DNA of 64,000 nt from Bacteroidota bacterium. Its GTDB lineage: Bacteria; Bacteroidota; Bacteroidia; Chitinophagales; Saprospiraceae. How positions within the stretch are numbered: position 1 is the stretch's first letter; every line of letters begins with the position of its first letter. Below the pieces are notes generated by a model. The model did no database searches. It saw only the letters and a program-made list of their open reading frames with translations, and was not told the DNA's origin. Location of the stretch: contig JAKQHS010000019.1 of assembly GCA_029557915.1 (NCBI GenBank), positions 62,001 through 126,000 on the forward strand. The letters run 5' to 3'. Below, piece after piece: positions 1 to 9,169 of this stretch. Both the position numbers and the translations under genes were made by a program.

Positions 1-792
1 ACCATCTTTTATGTTTCCATGATTACCGCCTTGGGCATTGGCCTCTTTTCTTTTACCCTGCCTAATACCCCGCCAACCATCAGCGGGCCGGTCAGTGTGG
101 GCCAGGTCATCGGAAAAGATTCGTTTGTGTTGTTTAAGGATCGTTCATTCCTGATCTTTTTCATTGCATCGATCCTCATCTGCATCCCCTTATCGTTTTA
201 TTATGCCCTGGGTAATCCGTCCATCACGGATTATTACAAGGCCGCCTTCATGGCCGCCAACCCGGGTCAGGCCCTGCCCCTGACCTTTTTTGTAGAAAAC
301 AAAATGTCCCTCGGGCAGGCCTCCGAAGTGCTATTTATGCTGCTTCTGCCCCTGGCTTACAGCCGTTTTGGCATTAAAAACATCCTGATCATTGCCCTGG
401 TTGCCTGGATCTTCCGGTTTGTATTTTTCGGCTATGGCAATGCGGGAAGCAATGAATGGATGCTGTACGCCGGCATCCTTCTGCACGGCATTTGTTTCGA
501 TTTCTTTTTTGTAAGCGGCATGATTTATACCGATAAGAAAGCAGGCGACAAAATCAAGTCCCAGGCCCAGGGCCTGATCTCCCTGGCCACCTATGGAGTG
601 GGCATGTTCATCGGTTCGGTCCTTTCCGGAGTGGTCAAGGATAAGTACACTACCGGCGCCGGGGCGGACGCGCTGACCAATTGGACCGGGGTATGGCTGG
701 TACCGGCAGGGATTGCGGCGGTGGTTTTGATTTTCTTCTTCCTGTTTTTTAAGGATAGGAATCCGGCGCCTGTGAAACAATTAGTCAGTTAA
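1..792 (+). CDS. Nucleoside:H+ symporter-like MFS transporter, 3' part
   Basis: The reading frame is open from base 1, so the gene starts before the window; at least 263 C-terminal residues are present. The visible part is an integral membrane protein with about six hydrophobic segments. The stretch LHGICFDFFFVSG resembles the corresponding segment of NupG/XapB nucleoside permeases (NHS family, MFS), which import nucleosides with protons across the inner membrane. Substrate is inferred from the family only. The last codons and the stop are made of the first units of the 8-bp tandem array that follows, so that array reaches into the gene end. Confidence 0.8.
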   Translation, partial: TIFYVSMITALGIGLFSFTLPNTPPTISGPVSVGQVIGKDSFVLFKDRSFLIFFIASILICIPLSFYYALGNPSITDYYKAAFMAANPGQALPLTFFVENKMSLGQASEVLFMLLLPLAYSRFGIKNILIIALVAWIFRFVFFGYGNAGSNEWMLYAGILLHGICFDFFFVSGMIYTDKKAGDKIKSQAQGLISLATYGVGMFIGSVLSGVVKDKYTTGAGADALTNWTGVWLVPAGIAAVVLIFFFLFFKDRNPAPVKQLVS

Positions 793-853
793 CCAGTTAA
801 CCAGTTAACCAGTTAACCAGTTAACCAGTTAGCTAGTTAGCTAGTTAGCTAGT
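786..853. repeat. 8-bp tandem array (AGTTAACC)
   Basis: At least six near-perfect head-to-tail copies of AGTTAACC change into AGTTAGCT copies and then into looser CAGTT-containing units up to about 920. The first unit supplies the stop codon of the transporter gene. The rest of the 793-1028 gap shows no gene. Confidence 0.85.
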
Positions 854-1028
854 TTACAAGTAAACCAGTTTGCAAATAAACCAGTTGGACAGTAAAGCAG
901 TTGGCCAGCTGGCCAGTTCGCTCGGTCAGGACAGTTTAACCACCATTTAACCCCGGTTTAACCCTACTTAACATTGACCTTCAGTCAAATTAGTACAGTT
1001 TGATTTTAAACCAATAAACCACTGTACC

Positions 1029-1745
1029 ATGAAAACCAGGATTTTTACCAGCTTTCTTTTTTCCCTCTTTACCGTAGCGATCGTTGCCGGTGACCTTGAT
1101 GGTTACTGGTACTGCGCAGACCACCATTCAAACATTGAAGTCATGTACACCACGAAGAGCATCAAGGTCAGGAATCCCGACCGGGAACCTGACCACTGGG
1201 AATTATACAACCGCTTTGAAAACAACCGGTACAGGGACAACCGGGGCAATGTATATTACTTTAACGGCTCAGGCCTGGAATGGAATGCTCCGGGCAGGGG
1301 GATTGCCCATCATTATACCCGGAACAGCAGTCCTTCCGGCGGGAATTGGAGGGATCCGGGGCGGAACGACCGGGGTTGGGGTGACCGTCCCGGAAATGCG
1401 GGAGGCGGATGGAATGAACGGGATAGGGGTGGCTGGACCAATGACCGGGATGGATGGAACGGGTTCTATAAACCTTATGAAGGCAAGTGGCACAATCATT
1501 CCACCGGCACCCATATCCATGTAGACCTGAGCCGGCGAAGCCTCCGGATTAAATTCCACGGCGAAAAATGGCATGAGGTTTTTGAACGAAACCGAGGTTT
1601 ATTTGTTGATCGCAAAGGAAATGAATTTATCTTCCGGGGAGAGGGCATCGAATACCGGGCCCATGAGGGCGACCTGATCATGAAATTTTACAATGACGAC
1701 CGTTGTTTCCACCGGGACGATTACCGGGCGGAATACTGGAGGTAA
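1029..1745 (+). CDS. Secreted protein with an internal duplication
   Basis: 238 residues with an N-terminal signal peptide (about residues 1-20, ending near VAIVAG), so probably exported. Two related segments of about 75 residues (roughly 22-98 and 149-230) share the pattern G-x-W, a W-x2-F/Y-x-R stretch, then GN-x3-F-x-G-x-G-(I/L)-E, which points to an ancient duplication. They are joined by a linker of about 45 residues very rich in Gly, Arg, Asp and Trp. I do not recognise the family. A strong terminator follows at once, so it is probably a single-gene transcript. No catalytic motif is visible. Confidence 0.75.
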   Translation: MKTRIFTSFLFSLFTVAIVAGDLDGYWYCADHHSNIEVMYTTKSIKVRNPDREPDHWELYNRFENNRYRDNRGNVYYFNGSGLEWNAPGRGIAHHYTRNSSPSGGNWRDPGRNDRGWGDRPGNAGGGWNERDRGGWTNDRDGWNGFYKPYEGKWHNHSTGTHIHVDLSRRSLRIKFHGEKWHEVFERNRGLFVDRKGNEFIFRGEGIEYRAHEGDLIMKFYNDDRCFHRDDYRAEYWR

Positions 1746-1767
1746 AACATAAGACTGCTCTAAATCC

Positions 1768-1804
1768 ATAGCCTGGACCGGTTTTCCGGTCCGGGCTATT
1801 TTCC
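1768..1804 (+). terminator. Rho-independent terminator
   Basis: A 14-bp stem (1768-1781 with 1786-1799, one G-T pair) has a TTTT loop and is followed by a short T-rich tail. It ends the transcript of the secreted protein gene. Confidence 0.85.
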
Positions 1805-1838
1805 TTGTACGGACATCAGGATGATATCCTGATCATGA

Positions 1839-2264
1839 CTATGGCCTGGAATCCCTGTGTTTCTTGAGGTAATAAAACAAACCTGACCGGATGCCTAACC
1901 AAATCCCGCCTTGTTGGTCCAACCCCAGGCTTTGATATGCAATCGCCCCATTGACCATAATATCCACGTATGATAAATTCCAGCGGTCATCCCGGTTCTT
2001 GGGATTGAACCGGATATAAACCGGGTAAAGGTCAAGGTCCTCAGTATTAATCTGTGGCTTATTAGGGTCATTGTAAGCGGCATGCAGAATATTTGCTCCA
2101 CTGCCCAGTTGGTATACTTTGGAAGCGTTACGCTCAAAGTCATCGTTACTGGTATCCAGGTAGAATTCGCGTCCACCCAGGCCGACATACACGTCGCCAT
2201 CGGTACCTGCTCCATCGAAGTCACCGGTGTGCAGGTTGATACTTAAAGTGCTGATCTGTGACAT
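1839..2264 (-). CDS. PLAT/LH2-like domain protein
   Basis: 141 residues without a clear signal peptide. The segment GTDGDVYVGLGGREFYLD followed by NDDFERNA resembles PLAT/LH2 beta-sandwich domains, which contain the pattern GTdadVyi.l.G......L....rdFerg. Such domains usually bind lipids or proteins. Here the domain makes up nearly the whole protein, so it is more likely an adaptor than an enzyme. The family call rests on motif memory. It converges with the secreted protein gene across the terminator at 1768-1804. The 234 bp upstream, to the cupin gene, hold nothing I can identify. Confidence 0.6.
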   Translation of the reverse strand: MSQISTLSINLHTGDFDGAGTDGDVYVGLGGREFYLDTSNDDFERNASKVYQLGSGANILHAAYNDPNKPQINTEDLDLYPVYIRFNPKNRDDRWNLSYVDIMVNGAIAYQSLGLDQQGGIWLGIRSGLFYYLKKHRDSRP

Positions 2265-2498
2265 AGTCTGAAGTTTTTAATGAGCTGATAGGATTTTTAA
2301 GGGTTATGAGCAAAAGGGTCAAAATAAGATGTAATACGCCCTTAAAAGGTCGGAGGCATCAACCCAAATTTTTTTACCTGACTTCAGATTGTCGTGAACT
2401 TATTTCTTTGAACCGGGCATTTATTATCGATCGACAGCCACCAATCGGCACACCCGGGAAAGGGTATTCGAACTGATTGTATAGGCTTATGGTGGCCG

Positions 2499-2858
2499 TT
2501 ATCCCAGTCGTTCCCCTTCGTACGACTGCCTTTCCTTTTCGACAAAATCCTCCCTTACCGGATAAAAACAATCCAGGAATAAGGCCTTCGTGAGGGCCTT
2601 TCCGGAATGAGGCACATTACCGGGTATGAAGGCGGACATTCCGGGTTTCATGTGGAGAATTTCCCCGCCGATATTGAACTCAAACTCCCCCTCGATGAGA
2701 TGGCTCCATTGTTCGTGCGGATGCTGGTGCGTGGGCAGCACGGCTCCGTCATCGATGGTGAAATATCCAAACAACAATTGGTCCGAATAGGCAATGGGTC
2801 CATTGATGCCCTCCCATATATTTAAGGGCGCCATGGATTTAAAATCGATAAAAGGCAT
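2499..2858 (-). CDS. Small cupin-domain protein
   Basis: 119 residues forming one cupin fold. Motif 1 is visible as LPTHQHPHEQWSHLIEGEFE (metal-binding His-x-His and a Glu) and motif 2 as GMSAFIPGNVPHSGKA (third His). Such single-domain cupins bind a metal and act as small dioxygenases, isomerases or sensors; the substrate cannot be read from sequence. It lies downstream of the tricorn-like protease gene in reverse orientation order, separated by an AT-rich spacer. Confidence 0.8.
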   Translation of the reverse strand: MPFIDFKSMAPLNIWEGINGPIAYSDQLLFGYFTIDDGAVLPTHQHPHEQWSHLIEGEFEFNIGGEILHMKPGMSAFIPGNVPHSGKALTKALFLDCFYPVREDFVEKERQSYEGERLG

Positions 2859-2963
2859 TTTTCAATTCAATTAAAAAATGAAAATAATTAAAATAATTAA
2901 GGAGGAGGCCCAGCCCCCGCCTTCTGCTTACCACCAAGCACCAACCACCAACCACCAATCACC

Positions 2964-5900
2964 TCAATCCTTAATCCCCTTCGCTGTCCGGTCCTCATAG
3001 GGCGGCCTGGATTGCATTTTCCGGGGATGGGTGGTGATCAGTTTCATGGTTTCCTCTACCGCGCGCAACAACTGGGGATCCTTTCCCCTGGCCAAGGCAG
3101 CAGGATCATCCCAGACTTCAACGGTCGGTTCGATGCCATGGCCTTCTGCGAACCATTTCCCATCGGTGCCAAACAACCTGGCGTCCGGCACGGTGATCGT
3201 GCCGTTGTCGATGAGTTGATGTGTCGTAGCAGGCCCCACCAAAATACCCAGGGTCCTTTCTCCCACAATGGGCCCCATTTTCAACTGCTGAAAACCCCAG
3301 GGAAAGGCATCCCCTCCCGACCCGGCCCAGCCGTTGATCAGCATCACCTTGGGGCCGTCGTTGGCTTTGGTGGGTATGGGCAGATCGTAACCGTTTCTCC
3401 AGCCAATATAATAAACGGTAGGCCGGTTGAGCATCTCCAGGAAGCGGTCTCCCAACTGGCCTCCCGCGTTAAACCGTTCATCAATGACAAATCCTTTTTT
3501 ATCCACCTGGGCATAAAACTGCCGAAGCAGTTCGGTTTGACCCTGAGTGGTGGTATTGGGCATATACATATAGCCGAGATTGCCGTTGGAAGCCAGGTCC
3601 ACGGCCTTACGGTTGGATTCGATCCATTCGAGATGGCGAAGGCGGCCCTCCTGCTGGGGATTCAGGGTTTCCACAATGACTTCTTTCGCTTCCGCCGCAT
3701 TGGCCGTTTTGCCGATCCGCAGGGAAACCACCCGCCCTGCGAGGCCTTCAAAGGCGGCGTAAGGATCCCTCGCGCGATCGATGGTTATGCCGTTAACCGA
3801 AAAAATATAATCGCCTGCCTTTACATCGATGCCCGGGCGGTCAAAGGGAGATCTCACCTCATTGTCCCAGGCTGCAGGACGGACAATCCTTTTTATTTTA
3901 TATGCACCCTGGTCCAGGGCCCAGTCAATACCGAGAAAGCCGGTAGGACGGAATTCCACTTGTTCCATGTCCCCTCCCCCGGCATAGGTATGCCCGGCGC
4001 TCAGTTCGGAGATCAGTTCAATGAGAATATTGGTCACATCCAGTCGCGTGATGGCATCCTGAAGGAGACTTCCATAGCGGGTTTTCATCGCGGGCCAGTC
4101 GACTTGTTGCATACCGGGATCATAAAAGAAATCCCGGTACCTTCTCCAGGTGTCGTTGAACAACTGGGTCCATTCTGCCTTAGGAACCAGGGACATGGTC
4201 ATTTCTGCGGTGCGCAAGGCTTTATCGATTTTCTGGTCCGGATTAATTTTAATGATGCCGATGCGGTCATTATCCTGGACGACCAGGTTGGATCCGGTAG
4301 GGGCGAGCACATATCGGTTGGCGTTGGCATAAATCGATTTTTCCTCTCTTTTTTCCAAATCGTAAAACTGTACCGGGGAAATGTTTCCGCCCGCACCGGT
4401 ATTGGGCCGGCGGTGGTAAATGATTTTTCCATCCACGGCATTGAGATTGCCCAGGTTTCCGGCCGGAACGGGCAGGATCACCAAACGGCTTTCTGCATTT
4501 TCGAGATCGATGATGAGGGAATCCCTGGTCTTGCCTGCCTCCGGTTTTTTAACCTGGGAGCTATCCGTCCCCGGTTTTTTCTCCTCGGTAATTTTGATTT
4601 CATCGTTTTTGGGTGCGAGGGGGCTCGAGGTGGCACTTTGCAGGCTCAATGCCGCGATCTGGGTGGTGTTTGGATAGATCCAGGTAGCGTCCAGGCTGCT
4701 GTAGGAGGGTTGGAAAGACCGGTCGGTGAAAAAATAGAGGTATTTCCCTTTTGGATCAAACACCGGTTCATAATCATTGTAATACCCGGAGGTCAGCTGG
4801 CTCACTTTTTTAGTTTCCAGGTTGTAGACAAAGATGGCAGGATTGGTATTGTCCGTAGCCTTATAATAGGTAATCCATTTATTGTCCGCGGACCAGTTGA
4901 TCCGGAATCCATTGAGATTCCCCCAGACCATGTTGCGGGTATGGTCTGCTATGGTCACTTCTTTCGTGGCCAGGTCAATGATTTTTATGGCCTGCATATA
5001 ATCAATGAGGGCGATTTTTTTGCTGTCGGGGGACCAGAAGAGCCGGAAGCCGTAACCTCCACCGAATTTACTGAGCGGTTCGTCCGCTGATTTTCCATCC
5101 ATGGCTTTCAGGTAGATTTCATTTTCTCCGGACCGGTCGCTCCAATAAGCCACATATTTTCCATCCGGGGACCAGGCGGGCATGCGTTCAAAGGATCCGC
5201 TGGCATTGGTGGTATTCTGAACGTAGCCGTGTTCTGAGGGTATATTAAAGAGTTCGCCCCGGGCTTCTATCATGACGCGTTTTCCGTCCGGCGAGGACTC
5301 AAAATTCCGGATCATATTGTTGACGCGGACCTGCCTCGGCATGGTGGAGGCCAGGTCGGCGACCACATTGATCTGGACTTCCCTTTGCCTGTGATTGTCA
5401 AGGTTCAGAAGGTACAGTTTCCCGCCGGCCTCAAAAACCAGTTCTTCAGGCCCTATGGACATGTGATTGATATCATAGTCGGTAAACTGCGTGATTTGTT
5501 GACGGGTCTGCCGGTCGGTATGGTAAACCCAGATGTTCCGCCTTTTTTGAGTGCCGGCATCCGATACGTAATAGATACTGTTTTTGTGCCAGGCCGGTTT
5601 GCCATCCGTGGCGCTGTTTTTGGTAATGTTCAGGGCGGTTTGATTTTTCAGGTCAAAGACCACTACATCGGAAGCCATGCCCCCCCGGTACCTTTTAAAG
5701 GGATAGTTTTCAGTGATCCGGGTGACATAAGCGATTTTCGAGCCGTCGGGAGAATAAGAACCCAGTTCCCCGTAAGGGATGGATAATTTATCGGGAAGAC
5801 CACCTATCACCGGCAGGGAATAGAACTGACGATAAGCCGGAGTGCCGCTTTCTTTGCTTGAAGCGATCAGGAGGGAACGGCCGTCCGGATGCCAGTCCAC

Positions 5901-6233
5901 CATGCGGTCAGGGAAACTGTTGTAGGTCAACCGGTCCACTCCGCCGCCTTGCAGGGACATGAGGTAAACATCGGTATTGCCGTCGTAATTGGCACTGTAT
6001 GCAAGCGATTTGCCATCCGGGGAAAATCGGGGAAAACTTTCTTCGCCCGGGGAGGAGGTGATCTTAAAGGCCAGGCCCCCTTCTTTGGGTACCAGCCAGA
6101 TATCCCCTCCGTAAACAAAAGCGATTTGTTTATCAGAGACATCCGGATACCGGAATAAGCGGGCATCCATCTGGGACCAGGCGGAGAAAGTGGATAAAAC
6201 AAGGAACAGAAGTAATGGGATCCTGATTTTCAT
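2964..6233 (-). CDS. Tricorn-like secreted S41 peptidase
   Basis: 1089 residues. An N-terminal signal peptide (to about ...SAWSQ) indicates export to the periplasm. Residues 20-300 and 310-530 form WD40-like/PD40 beta-propeller blades (repeated SPDGK motifs), a low-complexity charged spacer follows near 545-580, then a tricorn C1 region, a PDZ domain (about 765-860) and an S41 catalytic domain. The likely nucleophile is Ser972 in GWAGSGGDAF. Tricorn-family proteases degrade peptides processively. Length and order match bacterial tricorn homologues of about 1,050-1,100 residues. A hexanucleotide tandem array lies just upstream of its start. Confidence 0.93.
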   Translation of the reverse strand: MKIRIPLLLFLVLSTFSAWSQMDARLFRYPDVSDKQIAFVYGGDIWLVPKEGGLAFKITSSPGEESFPRFSPDGKSLAYSANYDGNTDVYLMSLQGGGVDRLTYNSFPDRMVDWHPDGRSLLIASSKESGTPAYRQFYSLPVIGGLPDKLSIPYGELGSYSPDGSKIAYVTRITENYPFKRYRGGMASDVVVFDLKNQTALNITKNSATDGKPAWHKNSIYYVSDAGTQKRRNIWVYHTDRQTRQQITQFTDYDINHMSIGPEELVFEAGGKLYLLNLDNHRQREVQINVVADLASTMPRQVRVNNMIRNFESSPDGKRVMIEARGELFNIPSEHGYVQNTTNASGSFERMPAWSPDGKYVAYWSDRSGENEIYLKAMDGKSADEPLSKFGGGYGFRLFWSPDSKKIALIDYMQAIKIIDLATKEVTIADHTRNMVWGNLNGFRINWSADNKWITYYKATDNTNPAIFVYNLETKKVSQLTSGYYNDYEPVFDPKGKYLYFFTDRSFQPSYSSLDATWIYPNTTQIAALSLQSATSSPLAPKNDEIKITEEKKPGTDSSQVKKPEAGKTRDSLIIDLENAESRLVILPVPAGNLGNLNAVDGKIIYHRRPNTGAGGNISPVQFYDLEKREEKSIYANANRYVLAPTGSNLVVQDNDRIGIIKINPDQKIDKALRTAEMTMSLVPKAEWTQLFNDTWRRYRDFFYDPGMQQVDWPAMKTRYGSLLQDAITRLDVTNILIELISELSAGHTYAGGGDMEQVEFRPTGFLGIDWALDQGAYKIKRIVRPAAWDNEVRSPFDRPGIDVKAGDYIFSVNGITIDRARDPYAAFEGLAGRVVSLRIGKTANAAEAKEVIVETLNPQQEGRLRHLEWIESNRKAVDLASNGNLGYMYMPNTTTQGQTELLRQFYAQVDKKGFVIDERFNAGGQLGDRFLEMLNRPTVYYIGWRNGYDLPIPTKANDGPKVMLINGWAGSGGDAFPWGFQQLKMGPIVGERTLGILVGPATTHQLIDNGTITVPDARLFGTDGKWFAEGHGIEPTVEVWDDPAALARGKDPQLLRAVEETMKLITTHPRKMQSRPPYEDRTAKGIKD

Positions 6234-6260
6234 GTGGATGATTGAGTTGTGGTGATATAA

Positions 6261-6363
6261 AGGTTGAGGTTGAGGTTGAGATTGAGGTTGAGATTGAGAT
6301 TGAGATTGAGGTTGAGGTTGAGGTTGAGGTTGAGGTTGAGGTTGAGGTTGAGGTTGAGGTTGG
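6261..6363. repeat. 6-bp tandem array (GGTTGA/GATTGA)
   Basis: About 17 head-to-tail hexamers of GGTTGA, with some GATTGA units, lie between the divergent protease and NTF2-like genes. The same unit recurs near 13196-13247 and, in both orientations, near 31946-32050. Confidence 0.95.
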
Positions 6364-6468
6364 AGCGGAAAGAAGAGGTTCCTTCCAATCCAACCTCATT
6401 TCAAGATAATAAGGGGTTTATACTCTAAAATAACCCACTCAGGGGGAAAGTTTTGCAATAAATTCGAC

Positions 6469-6476
6469 TAATTTCG
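6469..6476 (+). promoter_or_regulatory. Bacteroidota-type -7 box (TAATTTCG)
   Basis: TAATTTCG differs from TAnnTTTG at one position. It ends only 5 nt before the ATG of the NTF2-like gene, the same spacing as at dnaX and the his leader, suggesting a leaderless or nearly leaderless mRNA. Confidence 0.5.
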
Positions 6477-6481
6477 GCGCC

Positions 6482-7402
6482 ATGAAGCCAAACTGTCTGA
6501 TTCTATGGTTTTTCTTTGCCGGCACCTGCCTGGCCCAACAACCCTTGAAACCCAATAATCCATACACCGGCCCTGGGACTGCTCCGGTGCAACCAACCGT
6601 GGTTCAATCTGAGGAAGAAGCGGTCATCACGGTCATTTACCGATTGTTTGATGCCATGAAAGCGGCGGACTCGGCTGCAGCGAGGACCTTATTTACACCC
6701 GGCGCAAGGTTGTACACCCCGGTGACCAAGGCCTCCGGCGAGACGACCTTGCAGGAAGAAACGGTAGCTGCATTCCTCAAATCAATCGGTACCAAGCGGC
6801 CGGAAGCCATCGATGAACGTATACTGAAATACAAAATCGATATCGACGGCCCGCTGGCCCAGGTATGGGCCGACTATAATCTGTATGTCGGCACCAAATT
6901 TATACACTGCGGCATCGATGTTTTCCATTTATATAAAAGCAACGAAGGCTGGAAGATTTTTGAACTGGCCGATACCCGGCGCAAAACCGGTTGCCAACCC
7001 GATCCCCTGGATGAAGTTGCGGCCTTTCTCGATACCTGGCATGCCGCAGCTGCCAATGCGGACGCTGAAAAATACTTTGGAGCCATGACGCCGGACGGGG
7101 TCTTCCTGGGCACCGACGCCACCGAACGTTGGACCCGCGAAGAATTCCGGATCTGGGCCAAACCTCAGTTTGATTCCAAAAAGGGTTGGAACTTCAAGGC
7201 CACCAAGAGGAATGCCGCTTTCCTCGAAAACAATACCATCGCCTGGTTTGATGAGGATCTCAGCACCTGGATGGGGCCCTGCCGGGGCTCAGGCGTCCTG
7301 GTCAAAACCAGTGAAGGATGGAAGATCAAACAATACAATCTGACTATCCTGGTCCCGAATGAGAAGGTACAGGAGTATTTGAAGGTGATTGGGTTGAGGT
7401 AG
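6482..7402 (+). CDS. Secreted protein with two NTF2/SnoaL-like domains
   Basis: 306 residues. A signal peptide (about 1-18, ...GTCLAQ) is followed by two successive NTF2-like (SnoaL/DUF4440-type) cone-shaped domains, roughly residues 45-170 and 178-305. Each starts with a helix of the type FLDTWHAAAANADAEKYF and ends with a W-K-I strand. The fold serves as a binding pocket in many enzymes and carriers; no catalytic set is obvious, so no function is assigned. The ATG is chosen because it directly follows the signal-like -7 box and gives a complete signal peptide. Confidence 0.75.
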   Translation: MKPNCLILWFFFAGTCLAQQPLKPNNPYTGPGTAPVQPTVVQSEEEAVITVIYRLFDAMKAADSAAARTLFTPGARLYTPVTKASGETTLQEETVAAFLKSIGTKRPEAIDERILKYKIDIDGPLAQVWADYNLYVGTKFIHCGIDVFHLYKSNEGWKIFELADTRRKTGCQPDPLDEVAAFLDTWHAAAANADAEKYFGAMTPDGVFLGTDATERWTREEFRIWAKPQFDSKKGWNFKATKRNAAFLENNTIAWFDEDLSTWMGPCRGSGVLVKTSEGWKIKQYNLTILVPNEKVQEYLKVIGLR

Positions 7403-7457
7403 GTTTGAGGTTTGGGGTTTGAGGGGGTGAGGATTTATAAAAATCGAATATTCCTGA

Positions 7458-7742
7458 ATGGTTACTCTTCGTATAGAACACAAAATCGCCAGTATGGCGG
7501 GATGGAGAAAAGCGTTTGACAGCGACCCGTTAAACAGGAAGCAGGCAGGCGTGAAGCATTACCGCATTTTTCAGCCAAAGGAAGACCAAAACTTGGTCAT
7601 CATAGAGCTTGATTTTGATCATTTAGAGCAAGCCGAAGCCATGCGAAAAGCGCTGAACCAACTCTTTCCCAAAATTGAGGGGACATTAGTTTTTGGTGTC
7701 CAAGTAAAAATATTGGACCTGATCGAATCAACTGACCTTTAA
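7458..7742 (+). CDS. Small ferredoxin-like-fold protein, function unknown
   Basis: 94 residues. The beginning (VTLRIEHKIASMAGWRKAFD) and the later pattern of strand, helix with an EQAEAM stretch, and strand resemble dimeric alpha-beta barrel proteins such as small monooxygenases or cyclase-like proteins. No cofactor motif is visible. It lies 55 bp after the NTF2-like gene on the same strand and may share its transcript. The family assignment is tentative. Confidence 0.6.
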   Translation: MVTLRIEHKIASMAGWRKAFDSDPLNRKQAGVKHYRIFQPKEDQNLVIIELDFDHLEQAEAMRKALNQLFPKIEGTLVFGVQVKILDLIESTDL

Positions 7743-7803
7743 ACATCGTTGACGATCAACTTAGGAGATCTCCATTTACCACTCACCGTCCACCATCCAC
7801 CTT

Positions 7804-9093
7804 TCAGACCACCTCTTTCTTCTCCACCTTTGATTCATCCAGTTCGATCCCGAATCCGGGCAGCGTGGGCAAGGGCAAGATCCCATTGGCGGTCAATAAG
7901 GGATTTTTCTGGAAATTCAGCTTATACGGCATATGGTTGATCAGGTATTCCCCAAAGGGGCATACCCCCGGAGACTGGCTGGCTACCACGTGAAGCGCCG
8001 CATGGATATTGTGCCCGTGCGGAATGACTTTTGCTCCGAAAGCAGATGCGATATGACAAGTCTTGACCAGTTCGCTGACCCCGCCGCACCATTCCGGGTC
8101 GGACTGGACGACCTGGATGGCTCCGGCTTTTAAAAAATGAAGCGCTTCCCAACGGCTGTAGAAATGTTCACCGGTTGCCAGGGGGATGCTGCTGTGTTGG
8201 CTGAGTTGAACAAAACTTTCCAGACGGTCGGAGGGGAAGGCTTCCTCCAGGAAATAAGGACGGTATTTTTCCACCTCCCTGCACCAGGCATTGGCAAAAG
8301 GATAGTCCCAGCCCATGTAGGCATCGACCATGATCAGCGCCTCAGGTCCCAGGGAACCTCTTAGTTCTTCCATCAGGCCAACGCTGTGGTTGTAACCTTG
8401 TGGCCCGCTGCCCGGGCCATAAGCCATGAACCATTTCTGGTATTTAAAGCCTTCGTTAAACAACTGCCTGGCTTTGGGGCCCGCTTTACCGGACTCGACG
8501 GTAAAACTCAGGCAACTGCCGTATACCAGCACTTCCTTGCGGGTTGGTCCGCCCAGTAAGGCGTAAACGGGGGTATTGTAATACTTGCCACGGATATCCC
8601 AAAGGACATTGTCCACGGCGCTGAGCGCCATCATATAATGTCCGGCCCTGCCGTGCCGGTTGTTCCGGTACATTCCATCCCAGAGGGACTCGATAGCCAG
8701 GGCATTTTTCCCAAGCAAGAAGGGTTTAAGTTGCTGTAAAACAGGGGTTACACATTCGCCGTCGATGGCTCCATAGAACCCAGTGAGCCCGCCGCGGGTG
8801 CGTATTTGGAGATAGTACTGGCTGATGTTTGAGGTGGTTTCCCTGGAGTCCGTCCGGTCGCTGTAGAGGCCCGGTCGCCATTCGGGGTAGATATGGATTT
8901 GTTGTACCTGGTATTGCCGGTTGACCCCGGAAATGCTGGTATAGGGCCCGGTGATGCGGATGACCTCGACGGCATCGATGATGGTGTCGGCGGTATTATC
9001 CTCATCTGTCCATTTTGCCAGGGAGGGAAAGGGGAGGGCAGCCAGGCCGGCACCGGCTCCAAGTCCGGTGAGGAATTTTCTGCGGTTGAACAT
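7804..9093 (-). CDS. Mandelate racemase/muconate lactonizing enzyme family protein (Tat-exported)
   Basis: 429 residues. The N-terminus NRRKFLTGLGAGAGLAALP is a twin-arginine signal, so the folded enzyme is probably exported. The rest is an enolase-superfamily barrel: N-terminal capping domain (about 40-170), then metal ligands in IMVDAYMGWD, FLEEAFPSD and ATGEHFYS. The general chemistry is proton abstraction next to a carboxylate, most often dehydration of a sugar acid; the GEH-type third ligand favours a dehydratase such as galactonate dehydratase. The substrate is not provable here. KDPG aldolase is encoded about 3.4 kb away but not in the same operon. Confidence 0.85.
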   Translation of the reverse strand: MFNRRKFLTGLGAGAGLAALPFPSLAKWTDEDNTADTIIDAVEVIRITGPYTSISGVNRQYQVQQIHIYPEWRPGLYSDRTDSRETTSNISQYYLQIRTRGGLTGFYGAIDGECVTPVLQQLKPFLLGKNALAIESLWDGMYRNNRHGRAGHYMMALSAVDNVLWDIRGKYYNTPVYALLGGPTRKEVLVYGSCLSFTVESGKAGPKARQLFNEGFKYQKWFMAYGPGSGPQGYNHSVGLMEELRGSLGPEALIMVDAYMGWDYPFANAWCREVEKYRPYFLEEAFPSDRLESFVQLSQHSSIPLATGEHFYSRWEALHFLKAGAIQVVQSDPEWCGGVSELVKTCHIASAFGAKVIPHGHNIHAALHVVASQSPGVCPFGEYLINHMPYKLNFQKNPLLTANGILPLPTLPGFGIELDESKVEKKEVV

Positions 9094-9169
9094 AAATGGA
9101 AAATACGATTAATTCGAATTATGAAAAATCCGACCGCCCTACAATTTAACGATTCAGCAATTCAACGAT

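Noticed and set aside
3012-5090. 692-codon plus-strand frame antisense to the tricorn-like protease
   Set aside because: Shadow of a well-supported gene on the other strand, caused by codon bias in GC-rich DNA; no domain visible.
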